Positions 25,862 to 33,979 are shown, numbered from the stretch's first letter. The stretch is 64,000 nucleotides of DNA from Flectobacillus longus (GCF_030056705.1 NZ_JASHIC010000027.1:1-64000), one strand, 5' to 3'. A program made the numbers and translations. The notes: generated by a model not told the origin, from the sequence alone.

Positions 25862-26270
25862 TGATGTATAATTACCTTTTTATTAAGTAAAAGGATATTT
25901 TCCGTTATAAAATGAGAAATAATGTGCTTGTTGCTTTCAGCTACGAAGTATTTTAAGATAATACGCTACAATATGTTTTACCCCAAGTCTTTTGCTGATT
26001 GCCAGTGTGAATGTAAGAGCTAAAATGATACCAATAAGTAGATTGTAGATTTGAGAATGTTAACTTCGGTGGTGAAATAATCCGAGGTCACGATTTAATA
26101 TTTTATGAATTGTTAGTTTACAAATAATTAATCACAAAGTTACTTCCTTACTATATTCGCTCGATACATTACACGAATAGTCCTAATTTACTATTATTCT
26201 TGTATATATGACAATATTTAGGTGTATTTGGTTTAGTATGATGCCAATAAAGAATAGTTCTATATTAGTA
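25862..26270. other. Long gap upstream of RNase R, no clear gene
   Basis: Holds a -7-like box on the minus strand (TAACTTTG at 26135-26142), which would give RNase R a 5' leader of about 270 bases. On the minus strand a 40-codon open stretch without ATG (about 25938-26060) encodes a hydrophobic peptide containing IIGIILALTF-like residues and ending YLKILRS; it may be a gene remnant. No other signal is seen. Confidence 0.4.
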
Positions 26271-26272
26271 GA

Positions 26273-26412
26273 GTACGAAGGATTTTAAACTATTTTGGAT
26301 TTGGGATATTGGATTTTGGAAGTGTAAGCCACTTCTTTGTATCATATTTTACAAAAAACTAAGGTATGTTTTAATATTTCCGAAATCAGCAATCATTTCA
26401 AATCCTTCGTAC
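26273..26412. repeat. Family B intergenic inverted-repeat element, copy 1
   Basis: Perfect 13-base terminal inverted repeats GTACGAAGGATTT (26273-26285) and AAATCCTTCGTAC (26400-26412). Inside are GGATTTGGGATATTGGATTTT and TTTCCGAAATCAGCAATC, again inverted, around an A/T-rich core with TTTTACAAAAA. Related copies at 47931 and 59073. Confidence 0.7.
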
Positions 26413-26415
26413 AGT

Positions 26416-26450
26416 CCTAATGCCTACGGCTTATAGCCTAAAGCATATTA
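26416..26450. repeat. Family C short repeat, copy 1
   Basis: CCTAATGCCTACGGCTTATA followed by GCCTAAAGCATATTA. An almost identical 35-base sequence (two differences) occurs at 62578-62612. Both abut the 3' end of a minus-strand gene (proC here, prfA there). Confidence 0.6.
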
Positions 26451-27248
26451 TTTCGAAAGTTCTGTTGCGCGTTTTTGTGCAGCAAAGATACCTTCTTTTA
26501 AATTTTGAGCTAATAAGCCTTCCTCAAATCGCTTGAGCGCAGCTTCGGTAGTACCACCTTTTGATGCTACAGCCTTAATAAGTTCGTCGAGGCTCTTTTC
26601 TGCATTGTTGATAAGGTGAAATGATCCCAACATCGTTTGTTTTACCAATAATGCCGCCATTGAGTCCTCAAAGCCCATTTCTTTACCTGCTTCAATCATA
26701 GCTTTTACCAAATAGAAGAAATAAGCAGGACCGCTACCCGATAAAGCTGTTACAGCATCGAGCAAAGATTCTTCTTCTAAGAACACCGCACGACCTGTAG
26801 AGTTAATCAAGTTTTCAACCTTCTTTAATTGGCTCAACGTAATGTCACCAGAGGCAGCAAAAGCAGTCATCCCCATTCCCAACAATGCAGGAGTGTTTGG
26901 CATAGCTCTTACAATAATTCGGTGATTGAGCGATTCTTGTATTTTATCGATAGAAATACCAGCCATGATACTCAAAATAATTTGGTTGGGCTGGATTACT
27001 TTTTTAAGTTCTTCAGAAACTGTTGGATAGTCTTGAGGCTTAACCGAAAGGATGATTAAATCGTATTCTCCGACTTTAGGAGAAATCGTATCTACCACAA
27101 CACCTGCTTTTTCTGACTGAAGCGCTTCGGCTCTGGCAGCATTTTTTTCGATTAAGAATAGGTTTTCTTTTTTTACTAAATCATATTGAATAAAAGATTT
27201 GGCAAATGCCATTCCCATATTCCCCGCTCCAACAATAGCTACTTTCAT
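26448..27248 (-). CDS. proC: Pyrroline-5-carboxylate reductase
   Basis: 266 residues. The N-terminal Rossmann motif GAGNMGMAFAK binds NAD(P)H; the dimerisation domain carries the signature ALSGSGPAYFFYLVKAMIEAG and KGGTTEAALKRFEE. It reduces pyrroline-5-carboxylate to proline, the last step of proline synthesis. Normal length. Its stop codon overlaps a family C repeat. No other proline genes are nearby, so it is probably transcribed alone. Confidence 0.95.
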   Translation of the reverse strand: MKVAIVGAGNMGMAFAKSFIQYDLVKKENLFLIEKNAARAEALQSEKAGVVVDTISPKVGEYDLIILSVKPQDYPTVSEELKKVIQPNQIILSIMAGISIDKIQESLNHRIIVRAMPNTPALLGMGMTAFAASGDITLSQLKKVENLINSTGRAVFLEEESLLDAVTALSGSGPAYFFYLVKAMIEAGKEMGFEDSMAALLVKQTMLGSFHLINNAEKSLDELIKAVASKGGTTEAALKRFEEGLLAQNLKEGIFAAQKRATELSK

Positions 27249-27324
27249 GATGGTTTGTTTTTGGTCAAAAATTAATTAAAATGATTATGAATTTGGTTAT
27301 CAGCTGAATTTCAGTTTTGTGAAA

Positions 27325-27332
27325 CAAAATTA
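27325..27332 (-). promoter_or_regulatory. Candidate -7 box of proC
   Basis: Minus-strand TAATTTTG, matching TAnnTTTG, 77 bases upstream of the proC start. No good -33 element is visible. Confidence 0.35.
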
Positions 27333-27334
27333 CA

Positions 27335-27373
27335 ACAAAAAACCTGACAGTATTGATAAAATATTGTCAGGTT
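27335..27373 (-). terminator. Terminator of the TlpA-like gene
   Basis: 14-base stem AACCTGACAGTATT / AATATTGTCAGGTT with one wobble pair; on the minus strand it is followed by TTTTTTG. It lies 37 bases after the TlpA-like stop codon. Confidence 0.85.
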
Positions 27374-27410
27374 GATGGTTGCCTTATGGGCGAAGTATAT
27401 GTTACTAAAA

Positions 27411-28565
27411 TTAATCTTTGAAGATTTCTTCTAGCTTTTTCTCTAATTCTGCTGAGCTACCTGTGTATTTGGCAATTACTTTTCCTTCTTTATCTATTAA
27501 AAATTGCGCAGGAATAGCGCTCACGCCATAGGCTGCTGCGGCAATGCTATTCCAATATTGAAGGTCGGATACTTGTTGCCAAACCAATCCATCTTTTTCA
27601 ATGGCACGAACCCAAGCTGTTTTTTCTTGGTCGAGGCTCACGCCCAAAATATCAAAGCCTTTAGCATGAAAACGGTTGTAAATTCTTACAACGTTAGGGT
27701 TTTCACGACGACAAGGTCCACACCAGCTTGCCCAAAAATCAATCAATACATATTTGCCACGCATTGATGAAAGCGTAACCAAACTATCAGAAGGTGTTTT
27801 TAAGGAAATCTCTGGAGCTTCAGAACCGATAGCAACACCTTTCATTCTTTTGATTTGCTCCAAAAAAGATTTGATATGTGGGTTAGGAGAATTAGCTTTT
27901 TCCTTCTTGAATGTATCAGCTACCTTTTCCAATAAATCCATATCTGTTTCTGGGTTTAGGAAATTGCCTGCTGTCCAAAGTGCCACCAACTCAGAACCCA
28001 TATCAGGAATCATCGCTTTGATTTTGCCTACAGTGATTTGTTGGGCATTTTGAAACTCATTCTGGATTTTCTGCAATGTTGCGTCGTCCTTTTTCTCCGT
28101 TGCAATGGTTACTTGTTTATTCCAACCTTCAACCTTGGTTTGTAATTCTTGGTTAATTTTGATGATTTGGTTGAAATACTGGATATTCTTCGATTCCCCT
28201 TTGATTTGGAATTTACCTCTTACTTGAGGTGTATCCATGCCATCAGCAACAACTTCTACTTTTTCGCCTCCTTCAAGAATCAAGAGTAATTTCTGACTCA
28301 AAGGCATGTTGAAAAAGTTAATCAAATAATAGCCACCACCCTCAGCAATGGGCGAATTGAACTTGAAATTATGAGCGGCATCTACATTGGCAGAGTCGAT
28401 ATTAACAGCCGTACCACGACCATTAATCATTTGAAGATAGACTTTTTTGTCAGGAACTACATTTTGAACTTTTCCTGTGATTTGAGCTTTTTTTGTGGCT
28501 GTGGTTTGTGCTACCATCGAGAATCCAAGCAAAACACTAAGGATACTCAAGATTGATTTTTTCAT
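27411..28565 (-). CDS. TlpA-like thioredoxin-fold protein with DUF4369 domain
   Basis: 384 residues from the ATG at 28565, which gives a signal peptide (1-20, ending SMVAQ). Residues 25-125 form a DUF4369-type beta domain, then a helical linker, then an AhpC/TSA-Redoxin thioredoxin fold (about 245-384) with the active site WCGPC (C282, C285) and a cis-Pro in SAIPAQFLIDKEG. Bacteroidota carry many such periplasmic disulfide reductases, acting in oxidative folding, cytochrome maturation or stress; the partner is unknown. It lies 202 bases downstream of gatB with a terminator-like hairpin between. Confidence 0.88.
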   Translation of the reverse strand: MKKSILSILSVLLGFSMVAQTTATKKAQITGKVQNVVPDKKVYLQMINGRGTAVNIDSANVDAAHNFKFNSPIAEGGGYYLINFFNMPLSQKLLLILEGGEKVEVVADGMDTPQVRGKFQIKGESKNIQYFNQIIKINQELQTKVEGWNKQVTIATEKKDDATLQKIQNEFQNAQQITVGKIKAMIPDMGSELVALWTAGNFLNPETDMDLLEKVADTFKKEKANSPNPHIKSFLEQIKRMKGVAIGSEAPEISLKTPSDSLVTLSSMRGKYVLIDFWASWCGPCRRENPNVVRIYNRFHAKGFDILGVSLDQEKTAWVRAIEKDGLVWQQVSDLQYWNSIAAAAYGVSAIPAQFLIDKEGKVIAKYTGSSAELEKKLEEIFKD

Positions 28566-28594
28566 AAATAAAGCGGTAACTGATAAAAGGATAA

Positions 28595-28654
28595 AAGGCA
28601 TTTATTAGACGTTTTACAAAAATAGAATCGTAATGAATGTCTAATAAATGCCTT
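28595..28654 (-). terminator. Long inverted repeat between gatB and tlpA-like gene
   Basis: Perfect 16-base arms AAGGCATTTATTAGAC (28595-28610) and GTCTAATAAATGCCTT (28639-28654), loop 28 bases. On the minus strand the second arm ends in TTTTAT, so it may terminate gatB. A TATTTTTG box (28617-28624, minus strand) in the loop could start tlpA transcription, in which case the arms could instead be an operator. Confidence 0.5.
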
Positions 28655-28767
28655 CAGAATAATTGAGCTGTTGGCGATAGGCTTTCAGCAAGTGATTCCA
28701 GAATCATTTGCATTGAATGACATCGAATACTTGGTTTGTTCGACAGCCTTTTCCCTATGCGCTCTTA

Positions 28768-30225
28768 TTAAAGCGAGTCGAGTGTTTTTTGTAAAAGTGC
28801 GGTAGTAACTTTTGGATCGGCCGAACCTTTTGATTTTTTCATAATATCGCCCATAAACATGCCCAAAAGTCCTTTTTTGCCGTTTTTATACTCTTTTACT
28901 TTGGCTGGATTGGCTGCCAAAACCTCATCAATTAACGACTGAAGCGTGTCGGTATTGCTTTGTTGAATCAAATTCTTTGCTTCAGCAATCTGAAGTGGAC
29001 TAGCCGACGTATCTGTTACCATCACAGGGAAAATCTGTTGTGAGGCGGTTGAGGTACTCACTTTCCCTTCATCTACAAGGTTAATCAGTTGTGCTAACTT
29101 TTCAGGAGTAATGGTTAACTGTTCAATTTCCAAATGATTGTCATTGAGATATGATTTTATGGTACCCATAATCCAGTTTGAAGCGGCTTTGTAGTTTTTG
29201 GTAAACTGACAAGTTGCGTCAAAATATTCGGCTACTTCACGGCTATCTGTTAATACACCTGCGTCGTAGTCGGGCAAACCATAAGTTTTAGTAAATTTCT
29301 CAAAAAGCTCCCAAGGTAAAGCAGGCATTTGAGTTTTTACTTGGATTAATAACTCTTCAGAAATATGCAAAGGAACTAAGTCTGGCTCTGGAAAGTAACG
29401 ATAATCATTCATCGACTCCTTTTCACGCATACCCGAGGTACGTCCAGTAGAAGGATCAAAGTTACGTGTTTCTTGAATGATTTTTACACCTGCTTCTACT
29501 GCCTCAATCTGACGAACTACCTCATAATCAATTGCTTTTTGAATAAAGCGAATCGAGTTCATGTTTTTGATTTCAACTTTTGTACCAAAAACTTTACTTC
29601 CGACTGGCATTACAGATATATTAACATCGCAACGCAATGAACCTTCTTCCATATTACCATCGCAGATATGCAAGTATCTGACAAGCTTACGAACCTCGGT
29701 CATGAATTGTGCCGCTTCTTCCGATGACTTGATTTCTGGTTCTGTTACCATTTCGATCAAAGGTGTACCAGCACGGTTATAGTCAATAAGGCTATCGCTC
29801 AAACCTTCGGCATGAAGAGACTTTCCTGCATCTTCTTCCAAGTGAATATGGTGGAATCGTACGACTTTTTCACCTGTAGATAATTTTACTTTTACGCCAC
29901 CACCAATACAAATTGGAGTTTTGTCTTGAGTAATCTGATAACCTTTTGGAAGGTCAGGATAAAAATAGTTTTTGCGATCAAAATATTGATATTCAGATAT
30001 TTTTGAACCCGCAGCAAAGCCCATTTTTATGGCATACTCGACAGCTTTGCGATTAAGTTTTGGCAAAGTCCCTGGGTGTCCAAGGGTAATGGGAGAAATA
30101 TGGGTATTGGGCGCAGCTCCGAACGACGCAGAGTCTGCTGCAAAAATTTTACTTTCTGTTTGAAGTTGAGCGTGTACCTCTAGGCCAATAACAACTTCAT
30201 ATTTGTTTCTAATTTCTTGGTTCAC
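28768..30225 (-). CDS. gatB: Aspartyl/glutamyl-tRNA amidotransferase subunit B
   Basis: 485 residues. It binds Glu-tRNA(Gln) or Asp-tRNA(Asn) and presents it for amidation together with GatA and GatC. The N-terminal signature VIGLEVHAQLQTESKIF, HPGTLPKLN, the conserved GSLRCDVNISV and DYRYFPEPDL are all present; the C-terminal Yqey-like domain ends with LGMFMGDIMKKSKGSADPK. Full length. gatA and gatC are not in the window; the amidase at 20143 is not GatA. Diverges from the ECF sigma gene. Confidence 0.97.
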   Translation of the reverse strand: MNQEIRNKYEVVIGLEVHAQLQTESKIFAADSASFGAAPNTHISPITLGHPGTLPKLNRKAVEYAIKMGFAAGSKISEYQYFDRKNYFYPDLPKGYQITQDKTPICIGGGVKVKLSTGEKVVRFHHIHLEEDAGKSLHAEGLSDSLIDYNRAGTPLIEMVTEPEIKSSEEAAQFMTEVRKLVRYLHICDGNMEEGSLRCDVNISVMPVGSKVFGTKVEIKNMNSIRFIQKAIDYEVVRQIEAVEAGVKIIQETRNFDPSTGRTSGMREKESMNDYRYFPEPDLVPLHISEELLIQVKTQMPALPWELFEKFTKTYGLPDYDAGVLTDSREVAEYFDATCQFTKNYKAASNWIMGTIKSYLNDNHLEIEQLTITPEKLAQLINLVDEGKVSTSTASQQIFPVMVTDTSASPLQIAEAKNLIQQSNTDTLQSLIDEVLAANPAKVKEYKNGKKGLLGMFMGDIMKKSKGSADPKVTTALLQKTLDSL

Positions 30226-30303
30226 AGAATATTAATTTCAGTTTGAGGCAAGAATCTTCTGTATTTTTGTAAAAAAGTTTCTGCCTTGTGGAACAATCGT
30301 CTA

Positions 30304-30311
30304 CAAAGATA
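30304..30311 (-). promoter_or_regulatory. Candidate -7 box of gatB
   Basis: Minus-strand TATCTTTG (TAnnTTTG), 79 bases before the gatB start. No clear -33 element at standard spacing. Confidence 0.4.
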
Positions 30312-30464
30312 GTAAAAAGCATGGCTCGGTATAACCAGCAACGCTAAGTGATTGGAAATTTGATGGTTTTCAAAAAATAAATCATCTTATTCCAACCTTT
30401 TAATTAAAGAAAAACTCTTTATAATAAAATGTTAAAATATATTTTCATAATGCCCTAAGGCGTT

Positions 30465-31040
30465 GTGTGTATTGTCCGTAAGCTTATAAACACATTGAAT
30501 ACATTGGAACTTGAAAAAGACCTCATAAACGCTTGTTTGCAAAACGACCGCATTGCGCAGCGAAAGCTCTATCAGGCTTATGCTTCGCGTATGTTGGTGG
30601 TATGCTCACGCTACGCACAAAGCAAGGCCGAAGCTGAGGATATTCTTCAAGAAGCTTTTATTAAGATATTTCAAAACTTGGCTAGCTTTAGAGGGGAAAG
30701 TACGATTGGAGCATGGATCAAAAGAATTGTTGTGAATACGGCTATCAAACATATTCGTTCACAACAACCTTGGCAAGATATGTCGGATGTAGCCGAATTT
30801 GAAAATCATTTTTCGGATAAAGGTACGAGTATCGAAGGTATTCACTTTCAAGAGCTATTAGCTATGATTCATAAATTACCCAAAGGTTGCCAAACGGTAT
30901 TTAACCTGTACGCTATTGAAGGGTATCAGCATCATGAAATTGCCGAAATGCTAGGCATTTCGGAAGGAACATCAAAGTCGCAATATTCGCGTGCTAGACA
31001 GTTATTGCAAACACAACTTTCGTACGATAAGGTAGGATAA
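30465..31040 (+). CDS. ECF RNA polymerase sigma factor
   Basis: 191 residues if started at GTG 30465; there is no ATG before residue 43, and TTG at 30495 or 30504 (MNTLELEKDL...) is equally plausible. Region 2 is seen as SRYAQSKAEAEDILQEAFIKIFQNLASFRGES with an intact -10-binding helix, and region 4 as LPKGCQTVFNLYAIEGYQHHEIAEMLGISEGTSKSQYSRARQLLQ. It would direct RNA polymerase to a small regulon. It is followed after 49 bases by a single-pass membrane protein that is probably its anti-sigma factor. Confidence 0.9.
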   Translation: MCIVRKLINTLNTLELEKDLINACLQNDRIAQRKLYQAYASRMLVVCSRYAQSKAEAEDILQEAFIKIFQNLASFRGESTIGAWIKRIVVNTAIKHIRSQQPWQDMSDVAEFENHFSDKGTSIEGIHFQELLAMIHKLPKGCQTVFNLYAIEGYQHHEIAEMLGISEGTSKSQYSRARQLLQTQLSYDKVG

Positions 31041-31089
31041 AGCACAAATGAAATAATATGATAAAATATTTACTGATAAAATCACTATA

Positions 31090-31749
31090 ATGGATAATTC
31101 ATCACACAATTCTTTTGAGGACCAATGGCGAGACGCCTTCGATGATGCCTCTATGACCCCATCCGACTGGGTATGGGATGGCATAGAAGCATCCTTGGAG
31201 CAGTCTGCTCCTTCGTCGTCCGCACCAGAAGCGAGTGGTGGAATGGCCAAAGGTAGCCTTGGGCTTTATTCTGCTGGACTAGCAGTAGTGGTGTTGGTAG
31301 GTGCATGGTTTTTGAAACCTGAAGATGATAGCGCTAAAGATTTGCCCGAACAACCTAGCGTTCATCGACAAACAGTGATAAAGCCTGTTCGCACTCCAGA
31401 AAAAATACATGAAGAAAGTAATATCGTAGCTGAGAAAAATATAGTATCTGAAAGTCCAAGAATTATAGAAGAAGAAGCTCCAGTCGAATCACAACCGATA
31501 TTGGTAGAAGAGCTTGTGAAAAAGTCGGTAGTTGATTCTATTAATTTTATATCACCAACCACTACTAAAGAAATTCCTGTCGTAAGTAGTGAATTGCAAG
31601 TGCATCATAAAGTAATAGAACAGTCAGTACCCTCTATTCAGACGCCATATTTTGAGCCTCAACCACTTGTTCCTGTAAAAACGCAGAAAAAAGGCTTTTT
31701 GAAAAATGTTAAAATCACAGTCGGCGCAGGAGTATATCAACGACCCTAA
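31090..31749 (+). CDS. Putative anti-sigma factor, single-pass membrane protein
   Basis: 219 residues. The cytoplasmic N terminus has FEDQWRDAFDDASMTPSDWVWDGIEASL, a pattern typical of proteins encoded after ECF sigma genes in Cytophagales. One transmembrane helix follows (LGLYSAGLAVVVLVGAWFL, about 57-75), then an acidic and Pro/Val-rich periplasmic region to the C terminus with no recognised domain. The role is inferred from position after the sigma gene and topology; no zinc-binding HxxxCxxC anti-sigma motif is seen. Confidence 0.6.
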   Translation: MDNSSHNSFEDQWRDAFDDASMTPSDWVWDGIEASLEQSAPSSSAPEASGGMAKGSLGLYSAGLAVVVLVGAWFLKPEDDSAKDLPEQPSVHRQTVIKPVRTPEKIHEESNIVAEKNIVSESPRIIEEEAPVESQPILVEELVKKSVVDSINFISPTTTKEIPVVSSELQVHHKVIEQSVPSIQTPYFEPQPLVPVKTQKKGFLKNVKITVGAGVYQRP

Positions 31750-31862
31750 AATAAATTTAGAGTTTTGAATGATGAGTTTTGGGTTGTCCTTGTCTAAACT
31801 AGGTTGCCCTTAAAACGTCACATTCAGAATTTAATACTCTTAACTTATCTTTCTTTATCTAT

Positions 31863-32369
31863 ATGAAAAATCTACTCTTTTTATCAATTATACTAAGCGT
31901 TTTTGGTTGTGCTTCTAGTTCAAGTAGCATAGTAGACTCGGAAGTACTTAAAAATCAAACGATCGATTTGACCAAAAATGATTTGAGTGAATATATTGTT
32001 TTTGGAAATGTTGGCTTAGGCTGGGGATGTCGCACTTCTGGGCTGTATTTGTATGCAGGCGATCAGCTGTACGCTGATACAACGAATGGCTATTGTAAAA
32101 ATGCTGAAAATTATCGTTTTCAAGGGTATAAACTAAGTGCTACAGAAAAAGCTAAAGCCGAACAAATCGTTCAGAAAATAAAGAATCATTTGAGTACTCT
32201 CAAAGATGATGGTCAAGCAATTCAGACGATAGGCTGCCCTGGCTGTGCAGATGGAGGAATGTTATATGTGCAAGTTAAAACAAGCAAATCTCTAAAAGCT
32301 TGGCGATTGGATGATATGATTGATACTCATCAAAAATTGATTGTTGAAGTGGGAACAATTAAACGTTAG
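31863..32369 (+). CDS. Hypothetical lipoprotein
   Basis: 168 residues. Lipoprotein signal MKNLLFLSIILSVFGC with predicted lipidated Cys16, then a Ser-rich tether. The mature domain has paired Cys residues (GWGCRTSG, NGYCKNAE, GCPGCADGG) that could form disulfides. I recognise no family. It overlaps in sequence with the leader region of the next lipoprotein gene, suggesting one transcript. Confidence 0.65.
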   Translation: MKNLLFLSIILSVFGCASSSSSIVDSEVLKNQTIDLTKNDLSEYIVFGNVGLGWGCRTSGLYLYAGDQLYADTTNGYCKNAENYRFQGYKLSATEKAKAEQIVQKIKNHLSTLKDDGQAIQTIGCPGCADGGMLYVQVKTSKSLKAWRLDDMIDTHQKLIVEVGTIKR

Positions 32370-32412
32370 TACAAGCCTCAAAGCTATAATAAACTACAAA
32401 CAAATGTGCACT

Positions 32413-32802
32413 ATGAAAAAACTAATGATGCTAGCTCTATCTGGATGCCTATTATGGAGTTGCTCCAAAGGAGGAATAGGTGAGAATGGCTTGTCAGACG
32501 AGGAGATGGATTATCAAAAATTAACCCAAATGGGAGCTGAGATTAAAGATTATGCTAAAAACAAAGCATGTGCTGGCGACGAATGCCGTGTAATGTCGAT
32601 GGGCTCGAAGGCTTGCGGTGGTCCAACGCAATTTATTGTGTACTCGGTTGGAAAGGTAGATGAGAAAATTTTGACTCAAAAAATCAATAATTATACAGAA
32701 TACGAACGTCAACTTAATATCAAATATAGCCGAATATCAGATTGTGCCATGATTGCTATTCCAACAGTAGACTGTGTGAATGGGTTATGTGTAACAAAAT
32801 AA
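32413..32802 (+). CDS. Hypothetical lipoprotein
   Basis: 129 residues from the ATG at 32413; an upstream in-frame ATG at 32341 overlaps the preceding gene and would bury the signal peptide. Signal and lipobox LLWSCSKGG give a lipidated Cys17. The mature part has six Cys (KACAGDECR, SKACGGP, SDCAM, VDCVNGLC). No family recognised, but the Cys-rich style resembles its upstream neighbour. Second of a lipoprotein pair behind the sigma/anti-sigma genes. Confidence 0.62.
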   Translation: MKKLMMLALSGCLLWSCSKGGIGENGLSDEEMDYQKLTQMGAEIKDYAKNKACAGDECRVMSMGSKACGGPTQFIVYSVGKVDEKILTQKINNYTEYERQLNIKYSRISDCAMIAIPTVDCVNGLCVTK

Positions 32803-32818
32803 TAGAAGCTTTATCTCT

Positions 32819-33089
32819 AATTGAGTGATTTCTAAAATTTGTATTCTAGCGGTAGAGGCGTAATCACTGCGTGCAAAATCAAGTGGTATTTAGTAGTATT
32901 AAACAAAATTCAGGATGAATTTTGTAACTAGAATGGTTTTATAATTCTTCATTAAAAAAGCGGTCGAAAAATAATTTTCGACCGCTTTTTTGCTATTAGT
33001 ATGCTATATCTGACTCGACTTAATAAGTAAAGCGTTGCGTCTCTACTACGAGAATATAAATCTTAATATAATCACTCATTCGCTCAATC
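32819..33089. repeat. Family A intergenic inverted-repeat element, copy 3 (longest)
   Basis: Imperfect terminal inverted repeats of about 50 bases: ATTGAGTGATTTCTAAAATT...GCGGTAGAGGCGTAATCACTGCG at the left and the inverted counterpart TTGCGTCTCTAC...AATCACTCATTCGCTCAAT at the right, with the GCGGTCG hairpin inside. This copy shows best that the family is a symmetric mobile-like element. Confidence 0.75.
32954..32991. terminator. Bidirectional terminator (family A hairpin 3)
   Basis: 17-base arms AAAAAAGCGGTCGAAAA / TTTTCGACCGCTTTTTT with loop ATAA, between the convergent lipoprotein and merC genes. Confidence 0.75.
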
Positions 33090-33109
33090 AAAACTCACAC
33101 AACTAACTT

Positions 33110-33496
33110 CTAACACGAACAACTTGCTTTTGCCTTCCAATTGACATAATAAGCAGAAGCGATCAAAATCGCACCAACGAAGCCTGTCAAAAATTCGTAT
33201 TGCTCGCCAGTCCATACGATTTCGATACCTTTTACTATTAAACTTCCTACCAATAGCATTAAAGGAATAATAGAATGGTGTTTGCGATAGTCAGCAATTA
33301 ATAAAGCGCCAGCCAAAGCAACACTTGCTCCGATAAACCAAATTTCCCAAGAATGATTATGAAAAAGGCTACTTCCCAAATAAGGCAGCACTGTCATCAC
33401 CACAGGAGTAGCAATGCAATGAATCGCACAAATGACTGAAAGATAGAATCCTACTTTCTCGATGGGAGTTTCGTTATGTGAATGTGAGTGATGCAT
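33110..33496 (-). CDS. MerC domain membrane protein
   Basis: 128 residues. His-rich N terminus (MHHSHSH), four hydrophobic helices, and the MerC motif VICAIHCIATPVVMTVLPYLG near residues 18-40; the C terminus ends CSC. MerC was named for mercury uptake, but chromosomal copies in Bacteroidota commonly lie under zinc-responsive (Zur/Fur) control and are thought to handle zinc or other metals. The His-rich tail and the operator-like palindromes in its promoter support that here. No mer operon is present. Confidence 0.88.
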   Translation of the reverse strand: MHHSHSHNETPIEKVGFYLSVICAIHCIATPVVMTVLPYLGSSLFHNHSWEIWFIGASVALAGALLIADYRKHHSIIPLMLLVGSLIVKGIEIVWTGEQYEFLTGFVGAILIASAYYVNWKAKASCSC

Positions 33497-33512
33497 AATT
33501 GTAATACTGTTG

Positions 33513-33544
33513 CAAAATTAATACAATGCAACAATATTGCAAAC
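33513..33544 (-). promoter_or_regulatory. merC promoter with Zur/Fur-like operator
   Basis: On the minus strand: TTTG (33543-33540), 19 bases, then TAATTTTG (33520-33513), a textbook Bacteroidota promoter whose start site would fall about 11 bases before the ATG. The spacer holds the palindrome TGCAATATTGTTGCA (33527-33541), and GTTGCA (33509-33514) is an inverted partner of TGCAAC (33527-33532). A repressor bound here would block RNA polymerase. Zur/Fur identity is inferred from the gene family and the TGCAA/TTGCA arms. Confidence 0.7.
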
Positions 33545-33721
33545 ATCTATCGGAGGATATTTTGTTCCCTTTCGTAAGTATTTTTTACTATTAATGTTAA
33601 AAGGAAAGATACAAGGTGAATTAATATGTCTTTCTGTAGAATAAGTAATGAGACTTTATTCATAGGTACTCACAAAAGGAGAGTATGATTAATCTAATCT
33701 TTCCTGTTTCTATTCAAAATA

Positions 33722-33760
33722 AAAACCTCTATTTCTATATTGAATAGAAACAGAGGTTTT
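33722..33760. terminator. Terminator downstream of the small lipoprotein gene
   Basis: Stem AAAACCTCTaTTTCTAT / ATAGAAAcAGAGGTTTT with one mismatch; on the minus strand it ends in TTTTT. The same region can pair differently with 33704-33717 (see findings). The rest of the gap 33545-33703 shows no gene. Confidence 0.65.
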
Positions 33761-33776
33761 AAAAACGTCCTAATGA

Positions 33777-33908
33777 TTAATTACGACCTTTGTAAGCTGG
33801 CTTGTCGATGCTCGTAGTACCGTAAGCAGGGCAGTTGTTTTTTCTGCCACAAGAAGTTGCCATTGCTACTACTGCCAACAAAACCAAAATAACTGAAGCT
33901 CTTTTCAT
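33777..33908 (-). CDS. Very small lipoprotein (43 residues)
   Basis: MKRASVILVLLAVVAMATSC with lipidated Cys20, then a basic 23-residue tail (GRKNNCPAYGTTSIDKPAYKGRN). The ATG at 33908 is chosen because it starts the signal peptide; longer in-frame extensions have no sense. Tiny lipoproteins with a CPAY-like tail are common in Bacteroidota and of unknown role. Upstream at 33980-33987 there is a minus-strand TATTTTTG box. It is downstream of arginine decarboxylase on the same strand, 117 bases away. Confidence 0.7.
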   Translation of the reverse strand: MKRASVILVLLAVVAMATSCGRKNNCPAYGTTSIDKPAYKGRN

Positions 33909-33979
33909 GAGATATAATTTTATAAAGTTGATACCAATGATGTATTTGATAGATCTGGCCATTGAGAGGCATAATACTA

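Noticed and set aside
33110-33496. Mercury-resistance operon
   Set aside because: Only a MerC-domain gene is present, without merA, merR, merT or merP; the promoter suggests metal homeostasis.
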